From the NCBI GenBank assembly GCA_027186245.1, contig CP114482.1, positions 3,725,001 to 3,789,000 on the forward strand: a stretch of 64,000 nucleotides of DNA. Direction: 5' to 3'. Under the pieces are notes generated by a model that did no database searches, was not told the DNA's origin, and worked only from the letters and a program-made list of their open reading frames with translations. Below, piece after piece: positions 34,791 through 49,555 of this stretch; the first letter of the stretch is position 1, and each line of letters starts with the position of its first letter. Origin of the DNA: Coriaria nepalensis (taxonomy: Eukaryota; Streptophyta; Magnoliopsida; Cucurbitales; Coriariaceae). The position numbers and the translations under genes were made by a program.

Positions 34791-36290
34791 AGCATGTTGT
34801 GCACGAAACTCGTGTATAAAGTGCAAAAGTAGGATTCGCTCTAATCACAATCATAATATGTATTGGCTTGAGGTGACTCGTTAAAATGATTTTAAGGTAA
34901 AACAAATGCACACATGTCCAGCAAACGACATTAGAATGTTGTGCACAAAACTCCTGGTTGAAGTGCAAAAACAGAATTTCTTCGAATCACCATCATATGG
35001 CTTATTGGCTTTGGGTGACTCATTGACATGATATTAAGGGGAAACCAAGGCACACGTGTCCCCCAAAGGTCATTAGCATGTTGTGCACGAAACTCGTGTA
35101 TAAAGTGCAAAAGTAGAATTCGCTCTAATCACAATCATAAGATGTATTGACTTGAGGTGACTCAATAAAATGATTTTAAGGTAAAACAAATGCACACATG
35201 TCCAGCAAACGACATTAGAATGTTTTGCACAAAACTCATGTTTGAAGTGCAAAAACAGAATTTGTGCGAATCACCATCATATGACTTAATGGCTTGAGGT
35301 AACTCGTTGAAATGATTTTAAGGTGAAACTAAGGCTCACGTGTCACCCAACAGTCATTAGCATGTTTTGCATGAAACTCGTGTATAAAGTGCAAATGTAG
35401 AATTCGCTCTAATCACAATCATAAGATGTATTGGCTTGAGGTGACTCATTGAAATTATTTTAAGGTAAAACAAATGCACACATGTCCAGCAAACGACATT
35501 CGAATGTTGTGCACAAAACTAATGTTTGAATTCCAAAAACAGAATTTGTTCGAATGACTATTATATGATTTATTGGCTTGAGGTGACTCATTCACATGAT
35601 TTTAAGGTTTTTACCAAGGCACACGTGTCCCCCAAAGGTCATTAGCATGTTGTGCACGAAACTCCGTGTATAAAGTGCAAAAGTAGAATTCGTTCTAATC
35701 ACAATCGTAAGATGTATTGGCTTGAGGTGACTCATTAAAATAATTTTAAGGTAAAACAAATGCACACATGTCCAGCAAGCGACATTATAATGTTGTGCAC
35801 AAAACTCAAGTTTGAAGTTCAAAAACAGAATTTGTTCGAATCACCATCATATGACTTATTGGCTTGGGGTAACTCATTGACATGATTTTAAGGTTAAACC
35901 AAGGCACACATGTCCCTCAAATGTCATTAGCATGTTGTGCATGAAACTCGTGTATAAAGTACAAAAGTAGAATTCGCTCTAATCACAATCATAAGATGTA
36001 TCGGCTTGAGGTGACTCATTAAAATGATTTTAGGGTAAAATAAATGCACACATGTTCAGGAAAGGACATTAGAATGTTGTGCACAAAACACGTGTTTGAA
36101 ATCTAAAAACAGAATTTGTTCGAATCACCATCATATGACGTATTATTGGCTTGGGGTGACTCATTGACATGATTTTAAGGTGAAACCAAGGCACACGTGT
36201 CCCCCAAAGGTCATTAGCATGTTGTGCACGAAACTCGTGTATAAAGTGCATAATTAGAATTCGCTCTAATCACAATACAACCATAATATG
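34620..36290 (+). repeat. Segmental duplication within the satellite (partner about 43720-45250)
   Basis: 34620-35290 matches about 43720-44390 at offset 9,101. 35560-36290 matches about 44520-45250 at offset 8,959. The two offsets differ by 142 bp, exactly one monomer, so the second copy lost one monomer's worth of sequence between the blocks. Shared private variants include GTTTTTACCAAGGCAC and GAAACTCCGTGTA. Confidence 0.8.
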
Positions 36291-36299
36291 TATTGGCTT

Positions 36300-36960
36300 G
36301 AGGTGGCTCATTAAAATGATTTTAAGGTAAAACAAATGTACAAATGTCTAGCAAGCGACATTATATTGTTGTGCTGCACAAAACTCAAGTTTGAAGTTCA
36401 AAAACAGAATTTGTTCGAATCACCATCATATGACTTATTGGCCTGGGGCATATCTTTGACATGATTTTAAGCTGAAACCAAGGCACACATGTCCCTCAAA
36501 GGTCATTAGCATGTTGTGCATGAAACTCGTGTATAAAGTACCAAAGTAGAATTCGTTCTAAACACAATCATAAGATGTATTGGCTGGAGGTGACTTATTA
36601 AATTGATTTTATGGTAAAATAAATGCACACATGTCCAGCAAACGATATTAGAATGTTGAGCACAAAACTCGTGTTTGAAGTGCAAAAACAGAATTTGTTC
36701 GAATCACCATCATATGGCTTATTGGCTTTGGGTGACTCATTGACATGATATTAAGGGGAAACCAACGCACACGTGTCCCCCAAAGGTCATTAGCATGTTG
36801 TGCACGAAACTCGTGTATAAAGTGCAAAAGTAGAATCTACTCTAATCACAATCATAAGATGTATTGACTTGAGGTGACTCATTAAAATGATTTTAAGGTA
36901 AAACAAATGCGCACATGTCCAGCAAACGACATTAGAATGTCTTGCACAAAACTCAAGTTT
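36300..36960 (+). repeat. Segmental duplication within the satellite (partner about 47830-48500)
   Basis: Offset about 11,530 bp. Both copies carry the rare AACAAATGTACAAATGTCTA, GGGGCATATCTTTGACATG and GAATGTTGAGCACAAAACTC variants in the same order. Confidence 0.75.
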
Positions 36961-38558
36961 GAAGTGCAAAAAACAGAATTTCTTCGAATCACCATCATAT
37001 GACTTATTCGCTTGGGGTAACTCGTTGAAATGATTTTAAGGTGAAACCAAGGCTCACGTGTCACCCAACAGTCATTAGCATGTTTTGCATGAAACTCGTG
37101 TATAAAGTGCAAAAGTAGAATTCGCTCTAATCACAATCAAAAGATGTATTGGCTTGAGGTGAGTAATTGAAATTATTTTAAGGTAAAACAAATGCACACA
37201 TGTCCAGCAAACGACATTCGAATGTTGTGCACAAAACTAGTGTTTGAATTCCTAAAACAGAATTTGTTCGAATGACTATTATATGATTTAATCACTTGTG
37301 GTGACTCAGTCACATGATTTTAAGGTTAAGCCAAGGCACACATGTCCCTCAAAGGTCATTAGAATGTTGTGCATGAAACTCGTGTATAAAGTACAAAAGT
37401 AGAATTCGCTCTAATCACAATCATAAGATGTATCGGCTTGAGGTGACTCATTAAAATGATTTTAAGGTAAAATAAATGCACACATGTCCAGCAAAAAACA
37501 TTAGAATGTTGTGCACAAAACTCATGTTTGAAGTCTAAAAACAGAATTTGTTCGAATCACCATCATATGACGTATTATTGGCTTGGGGTAACTCATTGAC
37601 ATGATTTTAAGGTGAAATCAAGGCACACGTGTCCCCCAAAGGTCATTAGCATGTTGTGCACGAAACCCGTGTATAAAGTGCAAAAGTAGAATTCGCTCTA
37701 ATCACAATCATAATATGTTTTGGCTTGAGAGGTGAATCGTTAAAATGATTTTAAGGTAAAACAAATGAACACATGTCCAGCAAACGACATTAGAATGTTG
37801 TGCACAAAACTCGTGTTTGAAGTCCAAAAACAGAATTTGTTCGAATCACCATGATATGACTTATTGGCTTGGGGTAACTCATCGAAAAGATTTTAAGGTG
37901 AAACCAAGGCACACGTTTCCCCCAAAGGTCATTAGCATGTTGTGCACGAAACTCGTGTATAAAATGCAAAAGTAGAATTCGCTCTAATCACAATCATAAG
38001 ATGTATTGGCTTGAGGTGACTCATTAAAATGATTTTAAGGTAAAACAAATGCACACATGTCCAGCAAACGACATTAGAATGTTGTGCACAAAACTCGTGT
38101 TTGAAGTGCAAAAACAGAATTTGTTCGAATCACCATCATATGACTTATTGGCTTGGGGTAACTCATTGACAAGATTGTAAGGTGAAACCAAGGCACACGT
38201 TTCCCCCAAAGGTCATTAGCATGTTGTGCACGAAACTCGTGTATAAAGTGCAAAAGTAGAATTCGCTCTAATCACAATTCAATCATAATATGTATTGGCT
38301 TGAGTTGGCTCATTAAAATGATTTTAAGGTAAAACAAATGCACACATGTCCAGCAAACGACATTCGAATGTTGTGCACAAAACTAATGTTTGAATTCCTA
38401 AAACAGAATTTGTTCGAATGACTATTATATGATTTATTGGCTTGAGGTGACTCATTCACATGATTTTAAGGTTTTTACCAAGGCACACGTGTCCCCCAAA
38501 GGTCATTAGCATGTTGTGCACGAAACTCCGTGTATAAAGTGCAAAAGTAGAATTCGTT

Positions 38559-41500
38559 CTAATCACAATCATAATATGTATTGGCTTGAGGTGACTCGTT
38601 AAAATGATTTTAAGGTAAAATAAATGCACACATGTCCAGCAAACGACATTAGAATGTTGTGCACAAAACTCGTGTTTGAAGTGCAAAAACAGAATTTGTT
38701 CGAATCACCATCATATGACTTATTGGCTTGGGGTGACTCATTGACATGATTCCAAGGTGAAACACAGGCACACGTTTCCCCCAAAGGTCATTCGCATGTT
38801 GTGCACGAAACTAGTTTATAAAGTGCAAAAGTAGAATTCACTCTAATTACAATCATAATATGTTTTGGCTTGAGAGGTTACTCGTTAAAATGATTTTAAT
38901 GTAAAACAAATGCACACATGTCCAAGAACGACATTAGAATGTTGTGCACAAAACTCGTGTTTGAAGTCCAAAAACAGAATTTGTTCGAATCACCATCATA
39001 TGACTTATTGGCTTGGGGTGACTCATTGACATGATTCCAAGGTGAAACCAAGGCACACGTTTCCCCCAAAGGTCATTAGCATGTTGTGCACGAAACTCGT
39101 GTATAAAATGCAAAAGTAGAATTCGCTCTAATCACAATCATAAGATGTATTGGCTTGAGGTGACTCATTAAAATGATTTTAAGGTAAAACAAATGCACAC
39201 ATGTCCAGCAAACGACATTAGAATGTTGTGCAAAAAACTCCTGGCTGAAGTGCAAAAACAGAATTTCTTCGGCCATCATATGGCATATTGGCTTGGGGTG
39301 ACTCAATGACATGATTTTAAGGTGAAACCAAGGCACACGTTTCCCCCAAAGGTCATTAGCTTCTTGTGCACGAAACTCGTGTATAAAGTGCAAAAGTAGA
39401 ATTCGCTCTAATCACAATCATAATATGTATCGGCTTGAGGTGACTCGTTAAAATGATTTTAAGGTAAAAAAAATGCACACATGTCCAGCAAACGACATTA
39501 GAATGTTGTGCACAAAACTCGTGTTTGAAGTCCAAAAACAGAATTTGTTCGAATCACCATCATATGACTTATTGGCCTGGGGTGACTCATTGACATGATT
39601 CCATGGTGAAACAAAGGCACACGTGTCCCCCAAAGGTCATTCGCATGTTGTGCACGAAACTAGTTTATAAAGTGCAAAAGTAGAATTCGCTCTAATTACA
39701 ATCATAATATGTTTTGGCTTGAGAGGTTAGTCGTTAAAATGATTTTAATGTAAAACAAATGCACACATGTCCAGCAAACGACTATAGAATGTTGTGCACA
39801 AAACTCGTGTTTGAAGTCCAAAAACAGAATTTGTTTGAATCACCATCGTATGACTTATTGGCTTGGGGTAACTCATTGACAAGATTTTAAGGTGAAACCA
39901 AGGCACACGTTTCCCCCAAAGGTCATTCGCATGTTGTGCACGAAACTCGTGTATAAGGTGCAAAAGTAGAATTCGCTCTAATCACAATCATAATATGTAT
40001 TGGCTTGAGGTGACTCGTTAAAATGATTTTAAGGTAAAACAAATGCACACATGTCCAGCAAACGACATTAGAATGTTGTGCACAAAACTCGTGTTTGAAG
40101 GCCAAAAACAGAATTTGTTTGAATCACCATCATATGACTTATTGGCTTGGGGTAACTCATTGACAAGATTTTTAAGGTGAAACCAAGGCACACGTTTCCC
40201 CCAAAGGTCATTAGCATGTTGTGCACGAAACTCGTGTATAAAATGCAAAAGTAGAATTCGCTCTAATCACAATCATAAGATGTATTGGCTTGAGGTGACT
40301 CATTAAAATGATTTTAAGGTAAAACAAATGCACACATGTCCAGCAAACGACATTAGAATGTTGTGCAAAAAACTCCTGGTTGAAGTGCAAAAACAGAATT
40401 TCTTCGACCATCATGTGGCATATTGGCTTGGGGTGACTCAATGACATGATTTTAAGGTGAAACCAAGGCACACGTTTCCCCTAAAGGTCATTAGCTTGTA
40501 GTGCACGAAACTCGTGTATAAAGTGCAAAAGTAGAATTCGCTCTAATCACAATCATAATATGTATTGGCTTGAGGTGACTCGTTAAAATGATTTTAAGGT
40601 AAAATAAATGCACACATGTCCAGCAAACGACATTAGAATGTTGTGCACAAAACTCGTGTTTGAAGTGCAAAAACAGAATTTGTTCGAATCACCATCATAT
40701 GACTTATTGGCTTGGGGTGACTCATTGACATGATTCCAAGGTGAAACAAAGGCACACGTTTCCCCCAAAGGTCATTCGCATGTTGTGCACGAAACTAGTT
40801 TATAAAGTGCAAAAGTAGAATTCGCTCTAATTACAATCATAATATGTTTTGGCTTGAGAGGTTACTCGTTAAAATGATTTTAATGTAAAACAAATGCACA
40901 CATGTCCAGCAAACGACATTAGAATGTTGTGCACAAAACTCGTGTTTGAAGTCCAAAAACAGAATTTGTTCGAATCACCATCATATGACTTATTGGCTTG
41001 GGGTAACTCATTGACAAGATTTTAAGGTGAAACTAAGGCACACGTTTCCCCCAAAGGTCATTAGCATGTTGTGCACGAAACTCGTGTATAAAGTGCAAAA
41101 GTAGAATTCGCTCTAATCACAATCATAATATGTATTGGCTTGAGGTGACTTGTTAAAATGATTTTAAGGTAAAACAAATGCACACATGTCCAGCAAACGA
41201 CATTAGAATATTGTGCTCAAAACTCGTGTTTGAAGTCCAAAAACAGAATTTGTTTGAATCACCATCATATGACTTATTGGCTTGGGGTAACTCATTGACA
41301 AGATTTTTAAGGTGAAACCAAGGCACACGTTTCCCCCAAAGGTTATTAGCATGTTGTGCACGAAACTCGTGTATAAAGTACAAAAGTAGAATTCGCTCTA
41401 ATCACAATCATAATATGTATCGGCTTGAGGTGACTCGTTAAAATGATTTTAAGGAAAAATAAATGCACACATGTCCATCAAACGACATTAGAATGTTGTG

Positions 41501-43369
41501 CACAAAACTCCTGGTTGAAGTGCAAAAACAGAATTTCTTCGAATCACCATCATATGGTATATTGGCTTGGGGTGACTCAATGACATGATTTTAAGGTGAA
41601 ACCGAGGCACACGTTTCCCCTAAAGGTCATTAGCATGTTGTGCACGAAACTCGTGTATAAAGTGCAAAAGTAGAATTCCCTCTAATCACAATCATAATAT
41701 GTATTGGCTTGAGGTGACTCGTTAAAATGATTTTAAGATAAAATAAATGCGCACATGTCCAGCAAACGACATTAGAATGTTGTGCACAAAACTCGTGTTT
41801 GAAGTGCAAAAACAGAATTTGTTCGAATCACCATCATATGACTTATTGGCTTGGGGTGACTCATTGACATGATTCCAAGGTGAAACAAAGGCACACGTGT
41901 CCCCCAAAGGTCATTCGCATGTTGTGCACGAAACTAGTTTATAAAGTGCAAAAGTAGAATTCGCTCTAATTACAATCATAATATGTTTTGGCTTGAGAGG
42001 TTACTCGTTAAAATGATTTTAATGTAAAACAAATGCACACATGTCCAGCAAACGACATTAGAATGTTGTGCACAAAACTCGTGTTTGAAGTCCAAAAATA
42101 GAATTTGTTCGAATCACCATCGTATGACTTATTGGCTTGGGGTAACTCATTGACAAGATTTTAAGGTGAAACCAAGGCACACGTTTCCCCCAAAGGTCAT
42201 TAGCATGTTGTGCACAAAACTCGTGTATAAAGTACAAAAGTAGGATTCGCTCTAATCACAATCATAATATGTATTGGCTTGAGGTGACTTGTTAAAATGA
42301 TTTTAAGGTAAAACAAATGCACACATGTCCAGCAAACGACATTAGAATGTTGTGCACAAAACTCGTGTTTGAAGTCCAAAAACAGAATTTGTTTGAATCA
42401 CCATCATATGACTTATTGGCTTGGGGTAACTCATTGACAAGATTTTTAAGGTGAAACCAAGGCACACGTTTCCCCCAAAGGTCATTAGCATGTTGTGCAC
42501 GAAACTCGTGTATAAAGTGCAAAAGTAGAATTCGTTCTAATCACAATTATAAGATGTATTGGCTTGAGGTGACTCATTAAAACGATTTTAAGATAAAACA
42601 AATGCACACATGTCCAGCAAACGACATTAGAATGTTGTGCACAAAACTCGTGTTTGAAGTCCAAAAACAGAATTTGTTCGAATCACCATCATATGACTTA
42701 TTGGCTTCGGGTAACTCATTGACAAGATTTTAAGGAGAAACCAAGGCACACTAGCATGTTGTGCATGAAACTCGTGTATAGGGTGCCAAAGTAGAATTCG
42801 CTCTAATCACAATCATAATATGTATTGGCTTGAGGTGACTCGTTAAAATGATTTTAAGGTAAAACAAATGCACACATGTCCAGCAAACGACATTAGAAAG
42901 TTGTGCACAAAACTCGTGTTTGAAGTCAAAAAACAGAATTTGTTCGAATCACAATCATATGACTTATTGGCTTGGGGTGACTCATTGACATGATTCCAAG
43001 GTGAAACAAAGGCACGCATTTGCCCCAAAGGTCATTCGCATGTTGTGCACGAAACTAGTTTATAAAGTGCAAAAGTAGAATTCGCTCTAATCACAATCAT
43101 AATATGTATTGGCTTGAGGTGACTTGTTAAAATGATTTTAAGGTAAAACAAATGCACACATGTCCAGCAAACGACATTAGAATATTGTGCACAAAACTCG
43201 TGTTTGAAGTCCAAAAACAGAATTTGTTTGAATCACCATCATATGACTTATTGCCTTGGGGTAACTCATTGACAAGATTTCTAAGGTGAAACCAAGGCAC
43301 ACGTTTCCCCCAAAGGTCATTAGCATGTTGTGCACGAAACTCGTGTATAAAGTGCAAAAGTAGAATTCC
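38559..43369 (+). repeat. Chimeric satellite segment built from two earlier blocks
   Basis: 38559-39927 corresponds to 33421-34790, and 39928-43369 to 28836-32278, with the join near 39927 inside a type B monomer (GGTCATTCGCATG). The order of the two source blocks is reversed relative to their own positions, as expected from unequal exchange between misaligned arrays. Confidence 0.8.
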
Positions 43370-46300
43370 CTCTAATCACAATCATAATATGTATTGGCTT
43401 GAGGTGACTCGTTAAAATGATTTTAAGATAAAATAAATGCGCACATGTCCAGCAAACGACATTAGAATGTTGTGCACAAAACTCGTGTTTGAAGTGCAAA
43501 AACAGAATTTGTTCGAATCACCATCATATGACTTATTGGCTTGGGGTGACTCATTGACATGATTCCAAGGTGAAACAAAGGCACACGTGTCCCCCAAAGG
43601 TCATTCGCATGTTGTGCACGAAACTAGTTTATAAAGTGCAAAAGTAGAATTCGCTCTAATTACAATCATAATATGTTTTGGCTTGAGAGGTTAGTCGTTA
43701 AAATGATTTTAATGTAAAACAAATGCACACATGTCCAGCAAACGACTATAGAATGTTGTGCACAAAACTCGTGTTTGAAGTCCAAAAACAGAATTTGTTT
43801 GAATCACCATCGTATGACTTATTGGCTTGGGGTAACTCATTGACAAGATTTTAAGGTGAAACCAAGGCACACGTTTCCCCCAAAGGTCATTAGCATGTTG
43901 TGCACGAAACTCGTGTATAAAGTGCAAAAGTAGGATTCGCTCTAATCACAATCATAATATGTATTGGCTTGAGGTGACTCGTTAAAATGATTTTAAGGTA
44001 AAACAAATGCACACATGTCCAGCAAACGACATTAGAATGTTGTGCACAAAACTCCTGGTTGATGTGCAAAAACAGAATTTCTTCGAATCACCATCATATG
44101 GCTTATTGGCTTTGGGTGACTCATTGACATGATATTAAGGGGAAACCAAGGCACACGTGTCCCCCAAAGGTCATTAGCATGTTGTGCACGAAACTCGTGT
44201 ATAAAGTGCAAAAGTAGAATTCGCTCTAATCACAATCATAAGATGTATTGACTTGAGGTGACTCATTAAAATGATTTTAAGGTAAAACAAATGCACACAT
44301 GTCCAGCAAACGACATTAGAATGTTTTGCACAAAACTCATGTTTGAAGTGCAAAAACAGAATTTGTGCGAATCACCATCATATGACTTAATGGCTTGGGG
44401 TAACTCATTGACACGATTTTAAGGTTAAACCAAGGCACACATGTCCCTCAAATGTCATTAGCATGTTGTGCATGAAACTCGTGTATAAAGTACAAAAGTA
44501 GAATTCGCTCTAATCACAATCATAAGATTTATTGGCTTGAGGTGACTCATTCACATGATTTTAAGGTTTTTACCAAGGCACACGTGTCCCCCAAAGGTCA
44601 TTAGCATGTTGTGCACGAAACTCCGTGTATAAAGTGCAAAAGTAGAATTCGTTCTAATCACAATCGTAAGATGTATTGGCTTGAGGTGACTCACTAAAAT
44701 AATTTTAAGGTAAAACAAATGCACACATGTCCAGCAAGCGACATTATAATGTTGTGCACAAAACTCAAGTTTGAAGTTCAAAAACAGAATTTGTTCGAAT
44801 CACCATCATATGACTTATTGGCTTGGGGTAACTCATTGACACGATTTTAAGGTTAAACCAAGGCACACATGTCCCTCAAATGTCATTAGCATGTTGTGCA
44901 TGAAACTCGTGTATAAAGTACAAAAGTAGAATTCGCTCTAATCACAATCATAAGATGTATCGGCTTGAGGTGACTCATTAAAATGATTTGAGGGTAAAAT
45001 AAATGCACACATGTTCAGGAAAGGACATTAGAATGTTGTGCACAAAACACGTGTTTGAAATCTAAAAACAGAATTTGTTCGAATCACCATCATATGACGT
45101 ATTATTGGCTTGGGGTGACTCATTGACATGATTTTAGGGTGAAACCAAGGCACACGTGTCCCCCAAAGGTCATTAGCATGTTGTGCACGAAACTCGTGTA
45201 TAAAGTGCAAAATTAGAATTCGCTCTAATCACAATACAATCATAATATGTATTGGCTTGAGGTGACTTGTTAAAATGATTTTAAGGTAAAACAAATGCAC
45301 ACATGTCCAGCAAACGACATTAGAATATTGTGCACAAAACTCGTGTTTGAAGTCCAAAAACAGAATTTGTTTGAATCACCATCATATGACTTATTGGCTC
45401 GGGGTAACTCATGGACAAGATTTTTAAGGTGAAACCAAGGCACACGTTTCCCCCAATGGTCATTAGCATGTTGTGCACGAAACTCGTGTATAAAGTACAA
45501 AAGTAGAATTCGCTCTAATCACAATCATAATATGTATCGGCTTGAGGTGACTCGTTAAAATGATTTTAAGGTAAAACAAATGCACACATGTCCAGCAAAC
45601 GACATTAGAATGTTGTGCACAAAACTCCTGGTTGAAGTGCAAAAACAGAATTTCTTCGAATCACCATCATATGTTATATTGGCTTGGGGTGACTCAATGA
45701 CATGATTTTAAGGTGAAACCGAGGCACACGTTTCCCCCAAAGGTCATTAGCATGTTGTGCACGAAACTCGTGTATAAAGTGCAAAAGTAGAATTCGCTCT
45801 AATCACAATCATAATATGTATTGGTTTGAGTTGACTCGTTAAAATGATTTTAAGGTAAAATAAATGCACACATGTCCAGCAAACGACATTAGAATGTTGT
45901 GCACAAAACTAGTGTTTGAAGTGCAAAAACAGAATTTGTTCGAATCACCATCATATGACTTATTGGCTTGGGGTGACTCATTGACATGATTCCAAGGTGA
46001 AACAAAGGCACACGTGTCCCCCAAAGGTCATTCGCATGTTGTGCACGAAACTAGTTTATAAAGTACAAAAGTAGAATTCGCTCTAATCACAATCATAAGA
46101 TGTATCGGCTTGAGGTGACTCATTAAAATGATTTTAAGGTAAAATAAATGCACACATGTCCAGCAAAGGACATTAGAATGTTGTGCACAAAACTCGTGTT
46201 TGAAGTCTAAAAACAGAATTTGTTCGAATCACCATCATATGATGTATTATTGGCTTGGGGTAACTCATTGACATGATTTTAAGGTGAAATCAAGGCACAC

Positions 46301-48983
46301 GTGTCCCCCAAAGGTCATTAGCATGTTGTGCACGAAACTCGTGTATAAAGTGCAAAAGTAGAATTCGCTCTAATCACAATCATAATATGTTTTGGCTTGA
46401 GAGGTGACTCGTTAAAATGATTTTAAGGTAAAACAAATGAACACATGTCCAGCAAACGACATTAGAATGTTGTGCACAAAACTCGTGTTTGAAGTACAAA
46501 AACAGAATTTGTTCGAATCACCATCATATAGCTTATTGGCTTTGGGTGACTCATTGACATGATATTAAGGGGAAACCAATGCACACGTGTCCCCCAAAGG
46601 TCATTAGCATGTTGTGCACGAAACTCGTGTATAAAGTGCAAAAGTAGAATCCGCTCTAATCACAATCATAAGATGTATCGGCTTGAGGTGACTCATTAAA
46701 ATGATTTTAGGGTAAAATAAATGCACACATGTCCAGCAAACGACATTAGAATGTTTTGCACAAAACTCATGTTTGAAGTGCAAAAACAGAATTTGTGAGA
46801 ATCACCATCATAAGACTTATTGGCTTGAGGTAACTCGTTGAAATGATTTTAAGGTGAAGCTAAGGCTCACGTGTCACCCAACAGTCATTAGCATGTTTTG
46901 CATGAAACTCGTGTATAAAGTGCAAATGTAGAATTCGCTCTAATCACAATCATAAGATGTATTGGCTTGAGGTGACTCATTGAAATTATTTTAAGGTAAA
47001 ACAAATGCACACATGTCCAGCAAACGACATTCGAATGTTGTGCACAAAACTAATGTTTGAATTCCAAAAACAGAATTTGTTCGAATGACTATTATATGAT
47101 TTATTGGTTTGAGGTGATTTATTCACATGATTTTAAGGTTAAACCAAGGCACACGTGTCCCCCAAAGGTCATTAGCATGTTGTGCACGAAACTCCGTGTA
47201 TAAAGTGCAAAAGTAGAATTCGTTCTAATCACAATCGTAAGATGTATTGGCTTGAGGTGACTCATTAAAATAATTTTAAGGTAAAACAAATGCACACATG
47301 TCCAGCAAGCGACATTATAATGTTGTGCACAAAACTTAAGTTTGAAGTTCAAAAACAGAATTTGTTCGAATCACCATCATATGACTTATTGGCTTGGGGT
47401 AACTCATTGACACGATTTTAAGGTTAAACCAAGGCACACATGTCCCTCAAATGTCATTAGCATGTTGTGCATGAAACTCGTGTATAAAGTACAAAAGTAG
47501 AATTCGCTCTAATCACAATCATAAGATGTATCGGCTTGAGGTGACTCATTAAAATGATTTTAGGGTAAAATAAATGCACACATGTTCAGGAAAGGACATT
47601 AGAATGTTGTGCACAAAACACGTGGTTGAAATCTAAAAACAGAATTTGTTCGAATCACCATCATATGACTTATTATTGGCTTGGGGTGACTCATTGACAT
47701 GATTTTAAGGTGAAGTCAAGGCACACATGTCCCCCAAAGGTCATTAGCATGTTGTGCACGAAACTCGTGTATAAAGTGCAAAATTAGAATTCGCTCTAAT
47801 CACAATACAATCATAATATGTATTGGCTTGAGGTGGCTCATTAAAATGATTTTAAGGTAAAACAAATGTACAAATGTCTAGCAAGCGACATTATATTGTT
47901 GTGCTGCACAAAACTCAAGTTTGAACTTCAAAAACAGAATTTGTTCGAATCACCATCATATGACTTATTGGCTTGGGGCATATCTTTGACATGATTTTAA
48001 GCTGAAACCAAGGCACACATGTCCCTCAAAGGTCATTAGCATGTTGTGCATGAAACTCGTGTATAAAGTACCAAAGTAGAATTCGTTCTACACACAATCA
48101 TAAGATGTATTGGCTTGGGGTGACTTATTAAATTGATTTTATGGTAAAATAAATGCACACATGTCCAGCAAACGATATTAGAATGTTGAGCACAAAACTC
48201 GTGTTTGAAGTGCAAAAACAGAATTTGTTCGAATCACCATCATATGGATTATTGGCTTTGGGTGACTCATTGACATGATATTAGGGGAAACCAACGCACA
48301 CGTGTCCCCCAAAGGTCATTAGCATGTTGTGCACGAAACTCGTGTATAAAGTGCAAAAGTTGAATCCGCTCTAATCACAATCATAAGATGTATTGACTTG
48401 AGGTGACTCATTAAAATGATTTTAAGGTAAAACAAATGCACACATCTCCAGCAAACGACATTAGAATGTTTTGCACAAAACTCAAGTTTGAAGTGCAAAA
48501 ACAGAATTTCTTCGAATCACCATCATATGACTTATTGGCTTGGGGTAACTCATTGACAAGATTTTAAGGTGAAACCAAGGCACACGTTTCCCCCAAAGGT
48601 CATTAGCATGTTGTGCACGAAACTCGTGTATAAAGTGCAAAAGTAGAATTCGCTCTAATCACAATTCAATCATAATATGTACTGGCTTGAGTTGGCTCAT
48701 TAAAATGATTTTAAGGTTAAAAAAATGCACACATGTCCAGCAAACGATTTTAGAATGTTGTGCACAAAACTCGTGTTTGAAGTGCAAAAACAGAATTTGT
48801 TCGAATCACCATCATATAACTTATTGGCTTTGGGTGACTCATTGACATGATATTAAGGGGAAACCAACGCACACGTGTCCCCCAAAGGTCATTAGCATGT
48901 TGTGCACGAAACTCGTGTATAAAGTGCAAAAGTAGAATCCGCTCTAATCACAATCATAAGATGTATCGGCTTGAGGTGACTCA

Positions 48984-49555
48984 TTAAAATGATTTTAGGG
49001 TAAAATAAATGCACACATGTTCAGGAAAGGACATTAGAATGTTGTGCACAAAACTCGTGTTTGAAGTGCAAAAACAGAATTTGTTCGAATCACCATCATA
49101 TGACTTATTGGCTTGGGGTAACTCATTGACAAGATTTTGAGGTGAAACCAAGGCACACGTGTCCCCCAAAGGTCATTAGCATGTTGTGCACGAAACTCGT
49201 GTATAAAGTGCAAAAGTAGAATCCGCTCTAATCACAATCATAAGATGTATCGGCTTGAGGTGACTCATTAAAATGATTTTAGGGTAAAATAAATGCACAC
49301 ATGTTCAGGAAAGGACATTAGAATGTTGTGCACAAAACTCGTGTTTGAAGTGCAAAAACAGAATTTGTTCGAATCACCATCATATGACTTATTGGCTTGG
49401 GGTAACTCATTGACAAGATTTTGAGGTGAAACCAAGGCACACGTTTCCCCCAAAGGTCATTAGCATGTTGTGCACGAAACTCGTGTATAAAGTGCAAAAG
49501 TAGAATTCGCTCTAATCACAATTCAATCATAATATGTACTGGCTTGAGTTGGCTC
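48984..49555 (+). repeat. Local tandem duplication of one satellite dimer
   Basis: The dimer carrying CATGTTCAGGAAAGGACATT (49017) is repeated 284 bp later (49301) with only a GTGTCC/GTTTCC-type difference. This shows single-dimer duplication as well as the larger events. Confidence 0.8.
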
